Source: Brevundimonas sp. (GTDB lineage: Bacteria; Pseudomonadota; Alphaproteobacteria; Caulobacterales; Caulobacteraceae). Taken from it: 64,000 nucleotides of DNA. The stretch lies in assembly GCF_019636155.1 (NCBI RefSeq), contig NZ_JAHBYB010000002.1, positions 62,001 to 126,000 of the forward strand, written 5' to 3'. Made by a program: the position numbers and the translations under genes. Shown here one piece after another: positions 40,977 through 49,651 of the stretch; the first letter of the stretch is position 1; every line of letters starts with the position of its first letter. The notes below the pieces were generated by a model that was not told the origin of the DNA, made no database searches, and saw only the letters and a list, made by a program, of their open reading frames with translations.

Positions 40977-42310
40977 CACTTGGTCTCGATCAGGGCGTCG
41001 GCGCGCAGATCGCGCATATAGCGGCGCGCCAGCATGGACAGGTTGGCGCTGCGCAGCCTGAACTCGATCTCCTGGCGCGTCGGCGCTTCCGGCCCGCCGA
41101 TGCGGCGGCCGCAGACGGCGATCAGGTGCAGGCCCAGGGGGGTGCGGACGGGACCGGAGACGGAGCCGATCTCTCCGGAACGGGCGATCTGCTGGAACTG
41201 GGGCGCCAGGTTCTGGACGTCGGCCTCGCCCAGATCCGTGCCCAGCAGGCCGGATTCGGAACGGGCGCGGGTCAGGATGGTGTCGCAGGTCAGTTGCGGC
41301 TGAAGGGCGGTCAGGCGGGCCGATGCGGCCTCGACCTCGGCCTCGGTCGCGGTTTCAGGCAGTTCGATCATCACCTGTTTCAACGAAACCAGATTGGTCG
41401 CCAGGCCGGTGCGCTTGTCGCGCAGATAGATGATGTAGACCCCGCCCTCGACCGGAATGGGATTGGACAGCTGCCCGACCTCAAGCGCCTCGATCGCGGT
41501 CTGGAGCTGGGGGTTGATCGTGCCCTGGACCAGCCAGCCGGCGTCGCCGCCCTGGGCCGCGGAGGGGGCCGAGGAGAACTGACGCGCCACGGCCTGGAAG
41601 GGCGCGCCCTGAACCATCTGGTTGACCAACTGCTGGGCGCCGGTCATGGCCGCCTGCTGACCGCCCACGCGGGCGGCCTCGATGAAGATCTCCCCGACCA
41701 GATACTGGGGCTTGCTGGCGGCCTCGTTGGCCTGGCGCAGGGCCTGATCGATCTGGGCCTGACCCACGCGGGCCCGCGATGCGAAACGGCCGCCCACCAG
41801 TTCGCGCCAGCCGATATCGACCCGCATCTGTTCGCGCAGGGTCGAGGGGCGAATCCCCGCCTCCGACAGATATTCGATGTAGTTCTCGGCCGTGGTCCCG
41901 ACCTGCTGGGCCATGTCGGCCAGTTCCCGATCGACGTCCTCGTCCGAAATGACCAGGCTGTCGAAACGGGCGATCTCGGCGGCGCGCAGCCGCTCGTCGA
42001 CCAGAGCGTTCAGGGCCTGCTGCTGGATCGCGGGCAGGTTCTCCTGCGTCGGCTGGACCTGGGTCATGGCGATCAGCATCAGCATCCGCTGGCGCACGTC
42101 GAAGCCGGTGATGATGGCGTCGTTCACCGTGGCGACGATGCCGTCCGCCAGTTGGAACTGCGGTTCGGCCGTGGGCGCCGGCGGCGCCGATTCGGCGCCG
42201 GGGTTCAGGGCGCCCGCCGCCGTCTGGCCCTGCGTGGGGGCGTTCTGCGCCAAGGCCGGCGTCGCCAGCATCGCGGCGACGAAGACCGCCGTGGAAACCC
42301 TCAAGCCCAT
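40976..42310 (-). CDS. surA: periplasmic chaperone/peptidyl-prolyl isomerase SurA
   Basis: This 444-residue protein has a signal peptide cleaved after ALA near residue 21, then the SurA N-terminal chaperone domain (GIVATVNDAIITGFDVRQRM through ALNALVDERLRAAE), and a PpiC-type isomerase domain (about residues 200-330: VAREFSSAPSAAQGGDAGWL-like AVARQFSSAPSAAQGGDAGW, then PIPVEGGVYIIYLRDKRTG). A C-terminal helix returns to the chaperone core. SurA escorts unfolded beta-barrel proteins to BAM; LptD, encoded just upstream in the same operon, is its best-known client. Confidence 0.93.
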   Translation of the reverse strand: MGLRVSTAVFVAAMLATPALAQNAPTQGQTAAGALNPGAESAPPAPTAEPQFQLADGIVATVNDAIITGFDVRQRMLMLIAMTQVQPTQENLPAIQQQALNALVDERLRAAEIARFDSLVISDEDVDRELADMAQQVGTTAENYIEYLSEAGIRPSTLREQMRVDIGWRELVGGRFASRARVGQAQIDQALRQANEAASKPQYLVGEIFIEAARVGGQQAAMTGAQQLVNQMVQGAPFQAVARQFSSAPSAAQGGDAGWLVQGTINPQLQTAIEALEVGQLSNPIPVEGGVYIIYLRDKRTGLATNLVSLKQVMIELPETATEAEVEAASARLTALQPQLTCDTILTRARSESGLLGTDLGEADVQNLAPQFQQIARSGEIGSVSGPVRTPLGLHLIAVCGRRIGGPEAPTRQEIEFRLRSANLSMLARRYMRDLRADALIETK

Positions 42311-42382
42311 GTGTCGTCCTGGTTCCTCAAAACCCTCGCCTCGACCCCGTCGCCGGGGGAGGTTCGGTCCTCTTTTCCGCCG

Positions 42383-44821
42383 TCACCAGCGGGTTTCGCC
42401 CCGTCCATACCCTGTACCGCCGAAAGTGGCGAGGTTTAGGCGCACATAGACGCCTTCGGACGGGCCGGAAGGCCGCACGCGGGTGTTGTCGCGGCGGAAG
42501 CCGATCTCGAACCGGAAGCAGTCGTCGTCGAACAGGAGCCCGACCTCGGACCGGGTGATGATGTCGCGTTCCAGGTCGGCGATGCCGGTGACCGCCACGC
42601 CCCAGTTGCCGACCACGAACTGCTGGGCCGCCAGCTGGACGAACTCGTAGTTGCGGTTGTTCGGCCCGCCCAGGGGATTGGAGCGGTCGACGATATAGCT
42701 GAGGTTGGCCAGGTTGCGGCGGCCCCAGCGGCCATCGACGGCGGCTTCGGCCCGGCGCACGTCGCCCGAACCATCCACCGTGGCGTGGAACCAGCCGCGG
42801 ATCCGGTCCGACGGGTTGAAATCGCCCTGGACCACCCAGTCGGAGGTCTTGGCGGCCAGGCCGGTGGGATCGTACAGGCGCGTGGGGTCGTCGGGGATCA
42901 GGGTGCGGAAACCGCGCTCTTCCCGCCCGCGCATCGATCGGCCCAGGAACAGGCTGGCGCTGCGCCCGTCGCGCCAGCGGATCGTGCCTCTCATGCCCGC
43001 GGTCAGGCGGAAGCCGCCCTCCATCAGGTCGTAGCCGGGGAAGCGGTCCATGCGGAACAGGGAGGACTGGTCCAGTTCAATGGTCTGGCTGTCTTCGTTG
43101 GGGATGCGTGGGTCCAGATCGACACCGGTGCTGACCGACAGCTGGCCCATGGGTTCCAGGATGATGTCGGCGCCGCCACCCAGGCGGCGGATCAGGGGAT
43201 AGGAGACATCCACCCCGGCCGAGGCGCGACTGCGGGTCAGGGTTTCCTGGTCCTGGCCCAGAATGGGCGGCAGGTCGGCGACGTCATAGGCGTCCAGCCG
43301 CACATCGACGAACGGCTCCCAGCGGACGCCGGCGGGCGACAGCAGGACGCGGCGCCAGTCCAGCTGGCCGGTGATGCGGCGCGTATCCACCCCGTCCAGC
43401 CCCGCGGTCGGCCCCGTCGGCAGGATTTCGGGACGCAGCACCGGCGCGCCGACATAGGCGTCGCGGAACAGGGAGACGGCCGAGCCGCGCAGGCGCAGCC
43501 GGCCGCCGAAGACCGGGCCTTCCGGCTCCCACCGCGCCTCGACGATAGGGGCGACGACGGGCAGGGCGCTGTCGCTTTCGAACACGTTCAGGGCGGGGGT
43601 CACCGGGTCGAAGCTGGCGACGCGCAGGCTCTGGATCGAGAAGGCGGCGATGGACAGGTAGGCGTTGCGGGTCTGGCGCTCGGCGTACAGCTGACTGATC
43701 AGCCGGCGGCGGTCGCCATAGTAGAGGCCGTTGTCCTGATAGGGATCGCGGATGTCGTAGCGGTCGAACAGGGTCTTGTCGGACACGCGTTCGGCCGTGA
43801 AGCCCCAGCGCCAGGGGCCGTCGGGATCGAACCGGCCGTCGGCCAGCAGGTAGCTGCGGCTGGTCTTGTCGCCGAAACGGACATTGCTTTCCGGCCGCCC
43901 GTCGCCGTTCAGGTCGAAGTCGCCGAAATTCCGCTCATAGGTATAGCCGCCGCGCACCACGACCTGACCGTCCTGGAAACGGCGGCGCCACTGGGCGTTC
44001 ACCAGGGGGGCGACGCGGGCGTTGATCTGGGGGCTGACCAGCCAGTCCTCGGACGGGGAGACGACGTGGAGATAGGGAATCTCCAGCGACAGGCCCCGTC
44101 CCTCGTCATAGGCCGGGATGGGCGGCAGAAGGCCCGAGGCGCGCTCGACCGTCGGGTCGGGATGGGCGAAGACCGGCAGGTAGAAGACGGGAACCCCGCC
44201 GACGCGGAAGATGGCGTTGCGATAGACGATGGCCCGCAACTCTTCGTTCTGGACCACCTTTTCGGCCTGGATCGAGACGCTGGGGGTGCGCGGGCCGTCC
44301 GCGTCGCAGATGGGGCAGGGGGTGAAGACGGCGTAGTTCAGTTCGTTGACGGACTCGCTGCGCCGGACCAGGGTCGCGGCCATCAGGCTGGCGCCGTTCG
44401 ACAGGCGGGTGGCGAAATCGACGGCGACCCCCGCGCGCAGCTGGTCGTCAAGCTCCAGCCGGCTGGCGAAGACGACGTCGCCGTCCGGAGAGGTCAGCTC
44501 GACCTGCCCCTCGGCCGCACCCACCGCCGTGACCATGTCGTAGCGGATCATGCGGGCGCGCAGGGTGTGATCGCGGAAGCGGGCCAGCGCCCGGCCCTGA
44601 CCCAGCTGGCCCGACAGGGTGATCTGGTCGCCGTCGCGGCTGACCTGCTGGGCGTCGACATAGACCGCGTCGGGGGTCAGGCCGTCCGCGCCGGGCGCGA
44701 CGGCTTCCTGGGCCAGGGCGGCGCCGGGCGCACCCGTGATCGCCGCACAGCCGAGGGCCGCGCCGGCCAGGAGCCAGCGTCGGATATCCGATCCGCAGGG
44801 GGCGCGGCAGTCACGCGGCAT
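42383..44821 (-). CDS. lptD: LPS-assembly protein LptD
   Basis: This 812-residue outer-membrane beta-barrel inserts lipopolysaccharide into the outer leaflet. It has a signal region (hydrophobic stretch about residues 15-38, ending ALA), an OstA/LptA-like N-terminal beta-jellyroll (about 45-180, VYVDAQQVSRDGDQITLSG), then the OstA_C barrel with many alternating strands. Cysteines in FTPCPICDADG and a lone Cys in LFDDDCFRFEIGF near the C-terminus are where disulphides form in the family. It follows lptG by 48 bp. The ATG at 44821 places a basic segment before the signal helix. Confidence 0.94.
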   Translation of the reverse strand: MPRDCRAPCGSDIRRWLLAGAALGCAAITGAPGAALAQEAVAPGADGLTPDAVYVDAQQVSRDGDQITLSGQLGQGRALARFRDHTLRARMIRYDMVTAVGAAEGQVELTSPDGDVVFASRLELDDQLRAGVAVDFATRLSNGASLMAATLVRRSESVNELNYAVFTPCPICDADGPRTPSVSIQAEKVVQNEELRAIVYRNAIFRVGGVPVFYLPVFAHPDPTVERASGLLPPIPAYDEGRGLSLEIPYLHVVSPSEDWLVSPQINARVAPLVNAQWRRRFQDGQVVVRGGYTYERNFGDFDLNGDGRPESNVRFGDKTSRSYLLADGRFDPDGPWRWGFTAERVSDKTLFDRYDIRDPYQDNGLYYGDRRRLISQLYAERQTRNAYLSIAAFSIQSLRVASFDPVTPALNVFESDSALPVVAPIVEARWEPEGPVFGGRLRLRGSAVSLFRDAYVGAPVLRPEILPTGPTAGLDGVDTRRITGQLDWRRVLLSPAGVRWEPFVDVRLDAYDVADLPPILGQDQETLTRSRASAGVDVSYPLIRRLGGGADIILEPMGQLSVSTGVDLDPRIPNEDSQTIELDQSSLFRMDRFPGYDLMEGGFRLTAGMRGTIRWRDGRSASLFLGRSMRGREERGFRTLIPDDPTRLYDPTGLAAKTSDWVVQGDFNPSDRIRGWFHATVDGSGDVRRAEAAVDGRWGRRNLANLSYIVDRSNPLGGPNNRNYEFVQLAAQQFVVGNWGVAVTGIADLERDIITRSEVGLLFDDDCFRFEIGFRRDNTRVRPSGPSEGVYVRLNLATFGGTGYGRGETRW

Positions 44822-44869
44822 GCATGGACGCTCGGGGAACTTTCGGAAGAACGGGTCTGCGACGGGCGA

Positions 44870-46003
44870 TTAGCCGTCTTCGGTATAGAACAGCAAGGTG
44901 AAGGCGGCGAGCGCCGTCAGAACGGGCGGCAGCCAGGCCGACAGGAAGGGCGGGACCACCTCGGCCGATCCCATGGCCGCCGAGAACTGGTTGATGAAGA
45001 AGAAGGCGAAGCCCAGCACCACGGCCGCCGCGCTCATCCGCGCCAGGTCGCCCAGGCGCATCAGCCGCAGGGAGAAGGCCGCCGCCAGGATCGACATGGC
45101 CGCGAACATCAGGGGCGTGGCCAGAAGCTGTTGCAGGCGCAATCGGTAGGCGGTGGACGAGAAGCCCGCGTTCTCGATCCGGCGGATCTGGCCGGGCAGG
45201 GACCAGAAGGGCGTCGATTGCGGCCGGGCGAACTGTTCGAAGGCCTCTTCGTCGGCCAGGCTGGAGATCAGGTCCAGGGTGGCGTAGCGCACCGCCCGCT
45301 GGCCCGTCTGGGCGCCGACGGCGTCGGTCAGGCGCCAGCGGCCGGCCGACAGGCTGGCGGTGGCGGCGTCGATCCGCTCGCTGAAGGTGCGCCGTCCGTC
45401 CGGGCCGTTCGCGTAGATGAAGAAGGTGACGTCCAGCAGACGGGCGTTGGCGCGGTCCTGACGGCCGGCGCGGATGATCATCTGGCGTTGGTCGTCGCCC
45501 TCGCGCAGCCAGACGGTGGTCTGGCGGGCGCCCGGCACGGCGCCGGAAATGCGCGCCCGCTCGCGCTGCCACAGGCCGTCGCCCGAAGCCGCCAGCGGGC
45601 CCAGGACGGTGACCGTCAGGATCCCCATGGCCAGGGCGGCGCCCGCCGCCGGCAGGACGAAGCGCCAGGCCGAGACCCCGGCCGCCCGCATGGCCACCAG
45701 CTCGCTGCGTCGGTTCAGGCCGATGAAGGCCGACAGGGTGCCGAACAGGAAGACGAAGGGCAGGAGCTGAAGGATCACGCTGGGCGACTTCAGCAGCACC
45801 AGGCCGACGATCCGCAGCGCAGACAGGTCGACGTCTGACCCCAGGCCGCGCGAAATCTCGACGAAGTCGATCAGCATGATCAGGGCCGAGATCACCGCCA
45901 GGGCGACGGCCAGGGACCGGGCCTGGGTGACCAGGACGTAACGCTCGATCCGGCCCAGTCGCAGGCGCGGCGCGGGCAGGCGGGAAAGGGGGGACGCGCT
46001 CAT
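44870..46003 (-). CDS. lptG: LPS export ABC transporter permease LptG
   Basis: This 377-residue inner-membrane permease pairs with LptF and the ATPase LptB to extract LPS. Six membrane helices are visible: three near the N-terminus (about residues 26-46, 65-90 and 105-125) and three at the end (about 285-377), around a periplasmic beta-jellyroll. The coupling-helix region RSELVAMRAAGVSAWRFVLPA is typical of the YjgP/YjgQ family. The start at 46003 overlaps the lptF stop by 4 bp. It is assigned LptG rather than LptF by position (second) and by the VEISRGL segment after helix 1. Confidence 0.92.
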   Translation of the reverse strand: MSASPLSRLPAPRLRLGRIERYVLVTQARSLAVALAVISALIMLIDFVEISRGLGSDVDLSALRIVGLVLLKSPSVILQLLPFVFLFGTLSAFIGLNRRSELVAMRAAGVSAWRFVLPAAGAALAMGILTVTVLGPLAASGDGLWQRERARISGAVPGARQTTVWLREGDDQRQMIIRAGRQDRANARLLDVTFFIYANGPDGRRTFSERIDAATASLSAGRWRLTDAVGAQTGQRAVRYATLDLISSLADEEAFEQFARPQSTPFWSLPGQIRRIENAGFSSTAYRLRLQQLLATPLMFAAMSILAAAFSLRLMRLGDLARMSAAAVVLGFAFFFINQFSAAMGSAEVVPPFLSAWLPPVLTALAAFTLLFYTEDG

Positions 46004-47127
46004 GCCGTCCTCGTCTTCAGCCGGGCCAGGACCGGGGGCAGGCGGCGGCTGCGCGGGACGCGGAACAGCATCCGCATGGCCAGGGCCGTGGCCGCCAGGG
46101 GCAGCAGATACTGCAGCAGGTTCAGCCAGGGGTTCCATGTGCTGGCGGCCACCAGGCCGTAGCCGGCGATACGCAGGGCCAGGAACAGGCCCGACGCCTT
46201 GGCGATGCGAAGGGCGTAGCCGGTGCGCGAGAAGGCGCCCCCGACGATGGCGTTCAGGGCCAGGGCCATGGCCATCAGGGCATAGAGGGGGCCGGCCAAG
46301 CGCGAGTGAGCCTCGGCCGCCAGTTCGCCGCGCGATCCGACCCGGTCCAGGGTCGCCGGGGAGGGGTTGAACAGCTGGGTCAGATACAGGTCCGCGGGCT
46401 TGTAGCGGATCCGCTCGTCCGTCTCGGTGAAGCGGGCCAGGGGGAAGTTGTAGCCGTCGAACGACAGATATTCGAGGACGCCGTTGTTCGAGAACCTCTG
46501 CCACGAGCCGCCGCGCATGGTCAGATAGGGCTCGCCGTCGATGCGGCTGAAGCGGGCTTCGGCGGCGTCCCAGGTGGTGACGCGATCACCGTCCTCCAGA
46601 TAGACGAACAGGTTCTTCAGCAGGCCGTTCTGTTCGACCTGCTGGACATAGACGGTCAGGCCGTTGGGCCCCTGGACGAACCGGCCTTCCTCGACCAGCA
46701 GGGCGGCCAGGTCGGTGCGGACGGCGAAGGCCTGGGCCCGGGCCTCGCGCTGGGCCATCGGCTGGATCAACACCCCGATCAACAGGCCCAGGGCGGCGGC
46801 GATCAGGGCGATCCGCGCGGCCGGACGAATCATCCGCCAACGCGACAGGCCGCCGGCGGACATGGCGGTCAGCTCCTGCTCGCGCTGCAGCCGGGTCAGG
46901 GCGATCAGGGCGCCGACGAAGACGCCGATGGGCAGGATCACCGCCACCAGCTGGGGCAGGGCCAGAAGGGTCAGCTTGGCCATGACCCAGACGCTCTGGC
47001 CGCGTTCGACGATCACCTCCAGCTGATCCAGGCTCTGGCTCAGCAGGCCGATTCCGCACAGGGCGCCGACGGCGGCCAGGACAGGCAGACCGATCTGGCG
47101 GAAAAGATAGCTTTGAATCAGGGTCAT
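46000..47127 (-). CDS. lptF: LPS export ABC transporter permease LptF
   Basis: This 375-residue partner of LptG begins MTLIQSYLFRQIGLPVLAAV and has the same three-plus-three helix plan with a periplasmic jellyroll. LQREQELTAMSAGGLSRWRMIRPA is the coupling-helix region. It is first in the lptF-lptG-lptD-surA-pdxA-rsmA operon. The start at 47127 is the family N-terminus; longer readings would run into the pepA leader. The 145-bp gap to the divergent pepA must contain both promoters. Confidence 0.92.
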   Translation of the reverse strand: MTLIQSYLFRQIGLPVLAAVGALCGIGLLSQSLDQLEVIVERGQSVWVMAKLTLLALPQLVAVILPIGVFVGALIALTRLQREQELTAMSAGGLSRWRMIRPAARIALIAAALGLLIGVLIQPMAQREARAQAFAVRTDLAALLVEEGRFVQGPNGLTVYVQQVEQNGLLKNLFVYLEDGDRVTTWDAAEARFSRIDGEPYLTMRGGSWQRFSNNGVLEYLSFDGYNFPLARFTETDERIRYKPADLYLTQLFNPSPATLDRVGSRGELAAEAHSRLAGPLYALMAMALALNAIVGGAFSRTGYALRIAKASGLFLALRIAGYGLVAASTWNPWLNLLQYLLPLAATALAMRMLFRVPRSRRLPPVLARLKTRTA

Positions 47128-47272
47128 GGGCGGAAGAAATTCGCCCGGTTGCAGGCGAGGGCTGAGAAGCGCATCTAATACCACATCCCAAAGCGACCGC
47201 GACTGCCGCGAGCCGCTCCGTAAGTTTTTGTCTGCCGCCTGGTTCGGGGCGTCCCCCCGATGGGAGTTTGTA

Positions 47273-48715
47273 ATGAAGATCGAGTTCGTCGCTTCGGCCG
47301 CCGCCGCCGAAGTTCTGGCCCTTTTCGTCAATGAGGGCGCAGCGGCGCCGAAGGGGCTGGAGGCGGCGGTCGGGGCCAGCCGGTTCCGCGGCGGCCGGAA
47401 CTCGACCCTGGCGATCCCCGGCCCCGGCGGCGTGGACGCCGGCCTGGTGGTGCTGAGCGGCCTGGGCGAGGCGGGCAAGGTCGATGACCTGGCGGTCGAG
47501 ACGGCGGCCGCGGCGGCCTATGCGGCGATCAAGACCAGCGGCCTGTCGGTGCTGACGCTGGACGCCTCGGGCCTGACGGCCGAACAGGCGGCGCGCGTGG
47601 CCTTCGCCGTGCGGCTGGCGGCCTATCGCTTCGACAAATACCGCACCACGGAAAAGGCCGAGAAGCGGCCCTCGATCATCACGGCGCGCGTGGTCGCCGC
47701 CGATGTGAAGGCCGCCCAGGCGGCCTATGGCGCCCTGTCGGCGGTGGCCGACGCCGTCCTGTTCGCCCGTGACCTGGTGTCCGAGCCGGCCAATGTCCTT
47801 TACCCGGCCGAGTTCGCCAAACGGGTCAAGGCGCTGGAAAGCCTGGGCCTGGAGGTCGAGATCCTGGGCGAGACGGAGATGGAGAAGCTGGGCATGCGCA
47901 CCCTGCTGGCCGTCGGCATGGGCAGCGAGCGGGAAAGCCAGCTGGCGGTCATGAAGTGGAACGGCGGCAAGGCGGGCGACCCGCCCATCGCCTTCGTCGG
48001 CAAGGGCGTCTGCTTTGACACCGGCGGCATCTCCATCAAGCCCGCCGAGGGCATGGAGGACATGAAGTGGGACATGGGCGGCGCCGCCGCCGTGACCGGC
48101 ACGATGATGGCCCTGGCCGGCCGCAAGGCCAAGGTCAACGCCGTCGGCGTGCTGGGCCTGGTCGAGAACATGCCGGACGGCAAGGCCCAGCGTCCGGGCG
48201 ACGTGGTGGTCTCCATGTCGGGCCAGACGGTCGAGGTGATCAACACCGACGCCGAGGGCCGCCTCGTCCTGGCCGACGCCCTCTGGTACACCCAGGACCG
48301 GTTCAAGCCGAAATTCATGATCGATCTGGCCACCCTGACCGGCGCCATGATCGTGTCCCTGGGGCTGGAATACGCCGGGGTGTTCGCCAATGACGACGCG
48401 GTGGCCCAGGGCGTCCTGGACGCCGGGCCGAAGGTCGGCGAGAATTTCTGGCGCATGCCCCTGCCGGACATCTACGACCGCCACATCGACAGCCCGATCG
48501 CCGATGTGAAGAACATGGGCAACGGGCGGGCCGGCGGCTCGATCACCGCCGCCCTGTTCCTGAAGCGATTCGTCAACGACACCCCCTGGGCCCACATCGA
48601 CATCGCGCCCACCGCCTGGGTGGCCAAGAGCCAGAGCCCGGTGGTGCCCGACGGCGGCGTCGGCTTCGCCGTGCGGACCCTGGACCGGATGGTGGCGGAT
48701 AGTTACGAACTCTAA
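47273..48715 (+). CDS. pepA: leucyl aminopeptidase
   Basis: This 480-residue M17 zinc aminopeptidase removes N-terminal residues, often Leu, in the cytoplasm. Metal and active-site motifs: FVGKGVCFDTGGISIKP (about residues 240-256), MKWDMGGAAAVTGTM, and the M17 signature NTDAEGRLVLADAL (about 323-336). In E. coli PepA also binds DNA as a Xer accessory factor. GGGAG lies 8-9 nt before the ATG. In many Proteobacteria holC follows pepA directly; here a repeat-flanked DUF559 gene lies between. Confidence 0.96.
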   Translation: MKIEFVASAAAAEVLALFVNEGAAAPKGLEAAVGASRFRGGRNSTLAIPGPGGVDAGLVVLSGLGEAGKVDDLAVETAAAAAYAAIKTSGLSVLTLDASGLTAEQAARVAFAVRLAAYRFDKYRTTEKAEKRPSIITARVVAADVKAAQAAYGALSAVADAVLFARDLVSEPANVLYPAEFAKRVKALESLGLEVEILGETEMEKLGMRTLLAVGMGSERESQLAVMKWNGGKAGDPPIAFVGKGVCFDTGGISIKPAEGMEDMKWDMGGAAAVTGTMMALAGRKAKVNAVGVLGLVENMPDGKAQRPGDVVVSMSGQTVEVINTDAEGRLVLADALWYTQDRFKPKFMIDLATLTGAMIVSLGLEYAGVFANDDAVAQGVLDAGPKVGENFWRMPLPDIYDRHIDSPIADVKNMGNGRAGGSITAALFLKRFVNDTPWAHIDIAPTAWVAKSQSPVVPDGGVGFAVRTLDRMVADSYEL

Positions 48716-48717
48716 AA

Positions 48718-48770
48718 ACCTTCCCCCCTTGCGGGGGAAGGTGGCTCGCGGAGCGAGACGGATGGGGGGT
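48718..48770. repeat. CCTTCCCCC-family repeat, left arm at the DUF559 gene
   Basis: It starts directly after the pepA stop: CCTTCCCCCCTTGCGGGGGAAGG, a palindrome GCTCGCGGAGCGAG, then GGATGGGGGG. It is the same unit as the arms at 21941-22090 and is inverted relative to the copy at 49142-49198. Confidence 0.85.
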
Positions 48771-48803
48771 GTCGTTGCGACATTCCCCGTCTAGGCTGGC
48801 GCC

Positions 48804-49202
48804 ATGGCGATCCATTTCGACAGGGCGGGACAGACGGCGCGGCGGCTGCGCAAGGAACCCACATTGTCGGAAGCGGCGCTTTGGCGGTTGCTGCGAGGCA
48901 AGGCGCTGGCGGGCCTGCGCTTTCGTCGGCAGGTTCCCATCGGGCCGTACATCGCAGACTTCTGTTGTTTCTCTGCCCGCTTGATCGTGGAAGTGGACGG
49001 CGGCGTCCATCATTTCACTGAGGATAGGGACGCCGCGCGGGATGCCTGGCTGGCGACACAGGGATTTAGGGTGCTGAGGCTTTCGAACGAAATGGTCCTG
49101 TCGCACCCGGATCAGGCGCTGGAGGACATTCGCGGCGCGGCCAGTCCCCCCATCCGGCCGGCTCCGCCGGCCACCTTCCCCCGCCAGGGGGGAAGGGAAT
49201 GA
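48804..49202 (+). CDS. DUF559 (Vsr/endonuclease-like) protein
   Basis: This 132-residue protein has the DUF559 core: RLRKEPTLSEAALWRLLRGK, then LRFRRQVPIGPYIADFCCFSARLIVEVDGGVHH, then WLATQGFRVLRLSNEMVL. The fold is that of the very-short-patch-repair endonuclease Vsr, with IADF and LIVEVDG holding the metal-binding Asp/Glu residues. Its biological role is unknown. The last 20 residues (from ASPPIRPAPP onward) are read from the flanking CCTTCCCCC-type repeat. CTAGGCTGGC sits 3 nt before the ATG, as at der and the NRAMP gene. The stop overlaps the holC start by 4 bp. Confidence 0.85.
   Translation: MAIHFDRAGQTARRLRKEPTLSEAALWRLLRGKALAGLRFRRQVPIGPYIADFCCFSARLIVEVDGGVHHFTEDRDAARDAWLATQGFRVLRLSNEMVLSHPDQALEDIRGAASPPIRPAPPATFPRQGGRE
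49142..49198. repeat. CCTTCCCCC-family repeat, right arm at the DUF559 gene
   Basis: CCCCCCATCCGGC, a GCCGGCTCCGCCGGC palindrome and CCACCTTCCCCCGCCAGGGG form the inverted partner of the arm at 48718. It is translated as the C-terminus of the DUF559 protein and ends within 1-2 nt of the holC start. Confidence 0.85.
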
Positions 49203-49651
49203 GTTGCGAAATCTGGTTCTATCACCTGGAGCGGTCGTCGCTGGACCAGGTGCTGCCCGGCCTGCTGGAGAAGACGCGGGAACGGGGCTGGAAGGCGCTG
49301 GTGCGGGCCGATGACGTTGCCCTGCTGGCCCATGTCGACGACCACCTGTGGACCTGGCGGGACGACAGCTTTCTGGCCCATGGCCGGGAGGGACAGCCGC
49401 ATGCCGAGCGCCAGCCGGTGCTGCTGAGCGAATCGGGCCAGAACCGGAACGGCGCTCAGGCGCTGTTCATCCTGGACGGCGCAGACCTGGGTCCGACAGA
49501 GGGTTTCGAGCGATGCTTCATCATCTTCGACGGACGCGACGAGACGGCGCTGAACGGCGCGCGGGCGCGTTGGAAGGCGTTGAAGGAGGCCGGGTCGGAC
49601 CTGGCCTACTGGCGACAGGATGGGGACGGGCGCTGGGAGCGGGCGGCCTGA
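49199..49651 (+). CDS. holC: DNA polymerase III subunit chi
   Basis: This 150-residue protein is the chi subunit of the clamp-loader complex, which binds SSB and helps primer handoff. It starts MSCEIWFYHLERSSLDQVLPGLLEKT and continues with WKALVRADDVALLAHVDDHLWTWRDDSFLAHG, LLSESGQNRNGAQALFILDGA and CFIIFDGRDETALNGARARW, the pattern of alphaproteobacterial HolC. The start ATG lies in the last codons of the DUF559 gene and immediately after a repeat, whose GGGGGGAAGGGA now serves as its ribosome-binding site. Confidence 0.93.
   Translation: MSCEIWFYHLERSSLDQVLPGLLEKTRERGWKALVRADDVALLAHVDDHLWTWRDDSFLAHGREGQPHAERQPVLLSESGQNRNGAQALFILDGADLGPTEGFERCFIIFDGRDETALNGARARWKALKEAGSDLAYWRQDGDGRWERAA

Noticed and set aside
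42785-45838. Very long open frame (about 1017 codons) on the plus strand opposite lptD and lptG
   Set aside because: It is the antisense shadow of two well-supported genes in GC-rich DNA, where stop codons are rare; its translation is Gly/Gln/Arg-rich with no recognisable domain.
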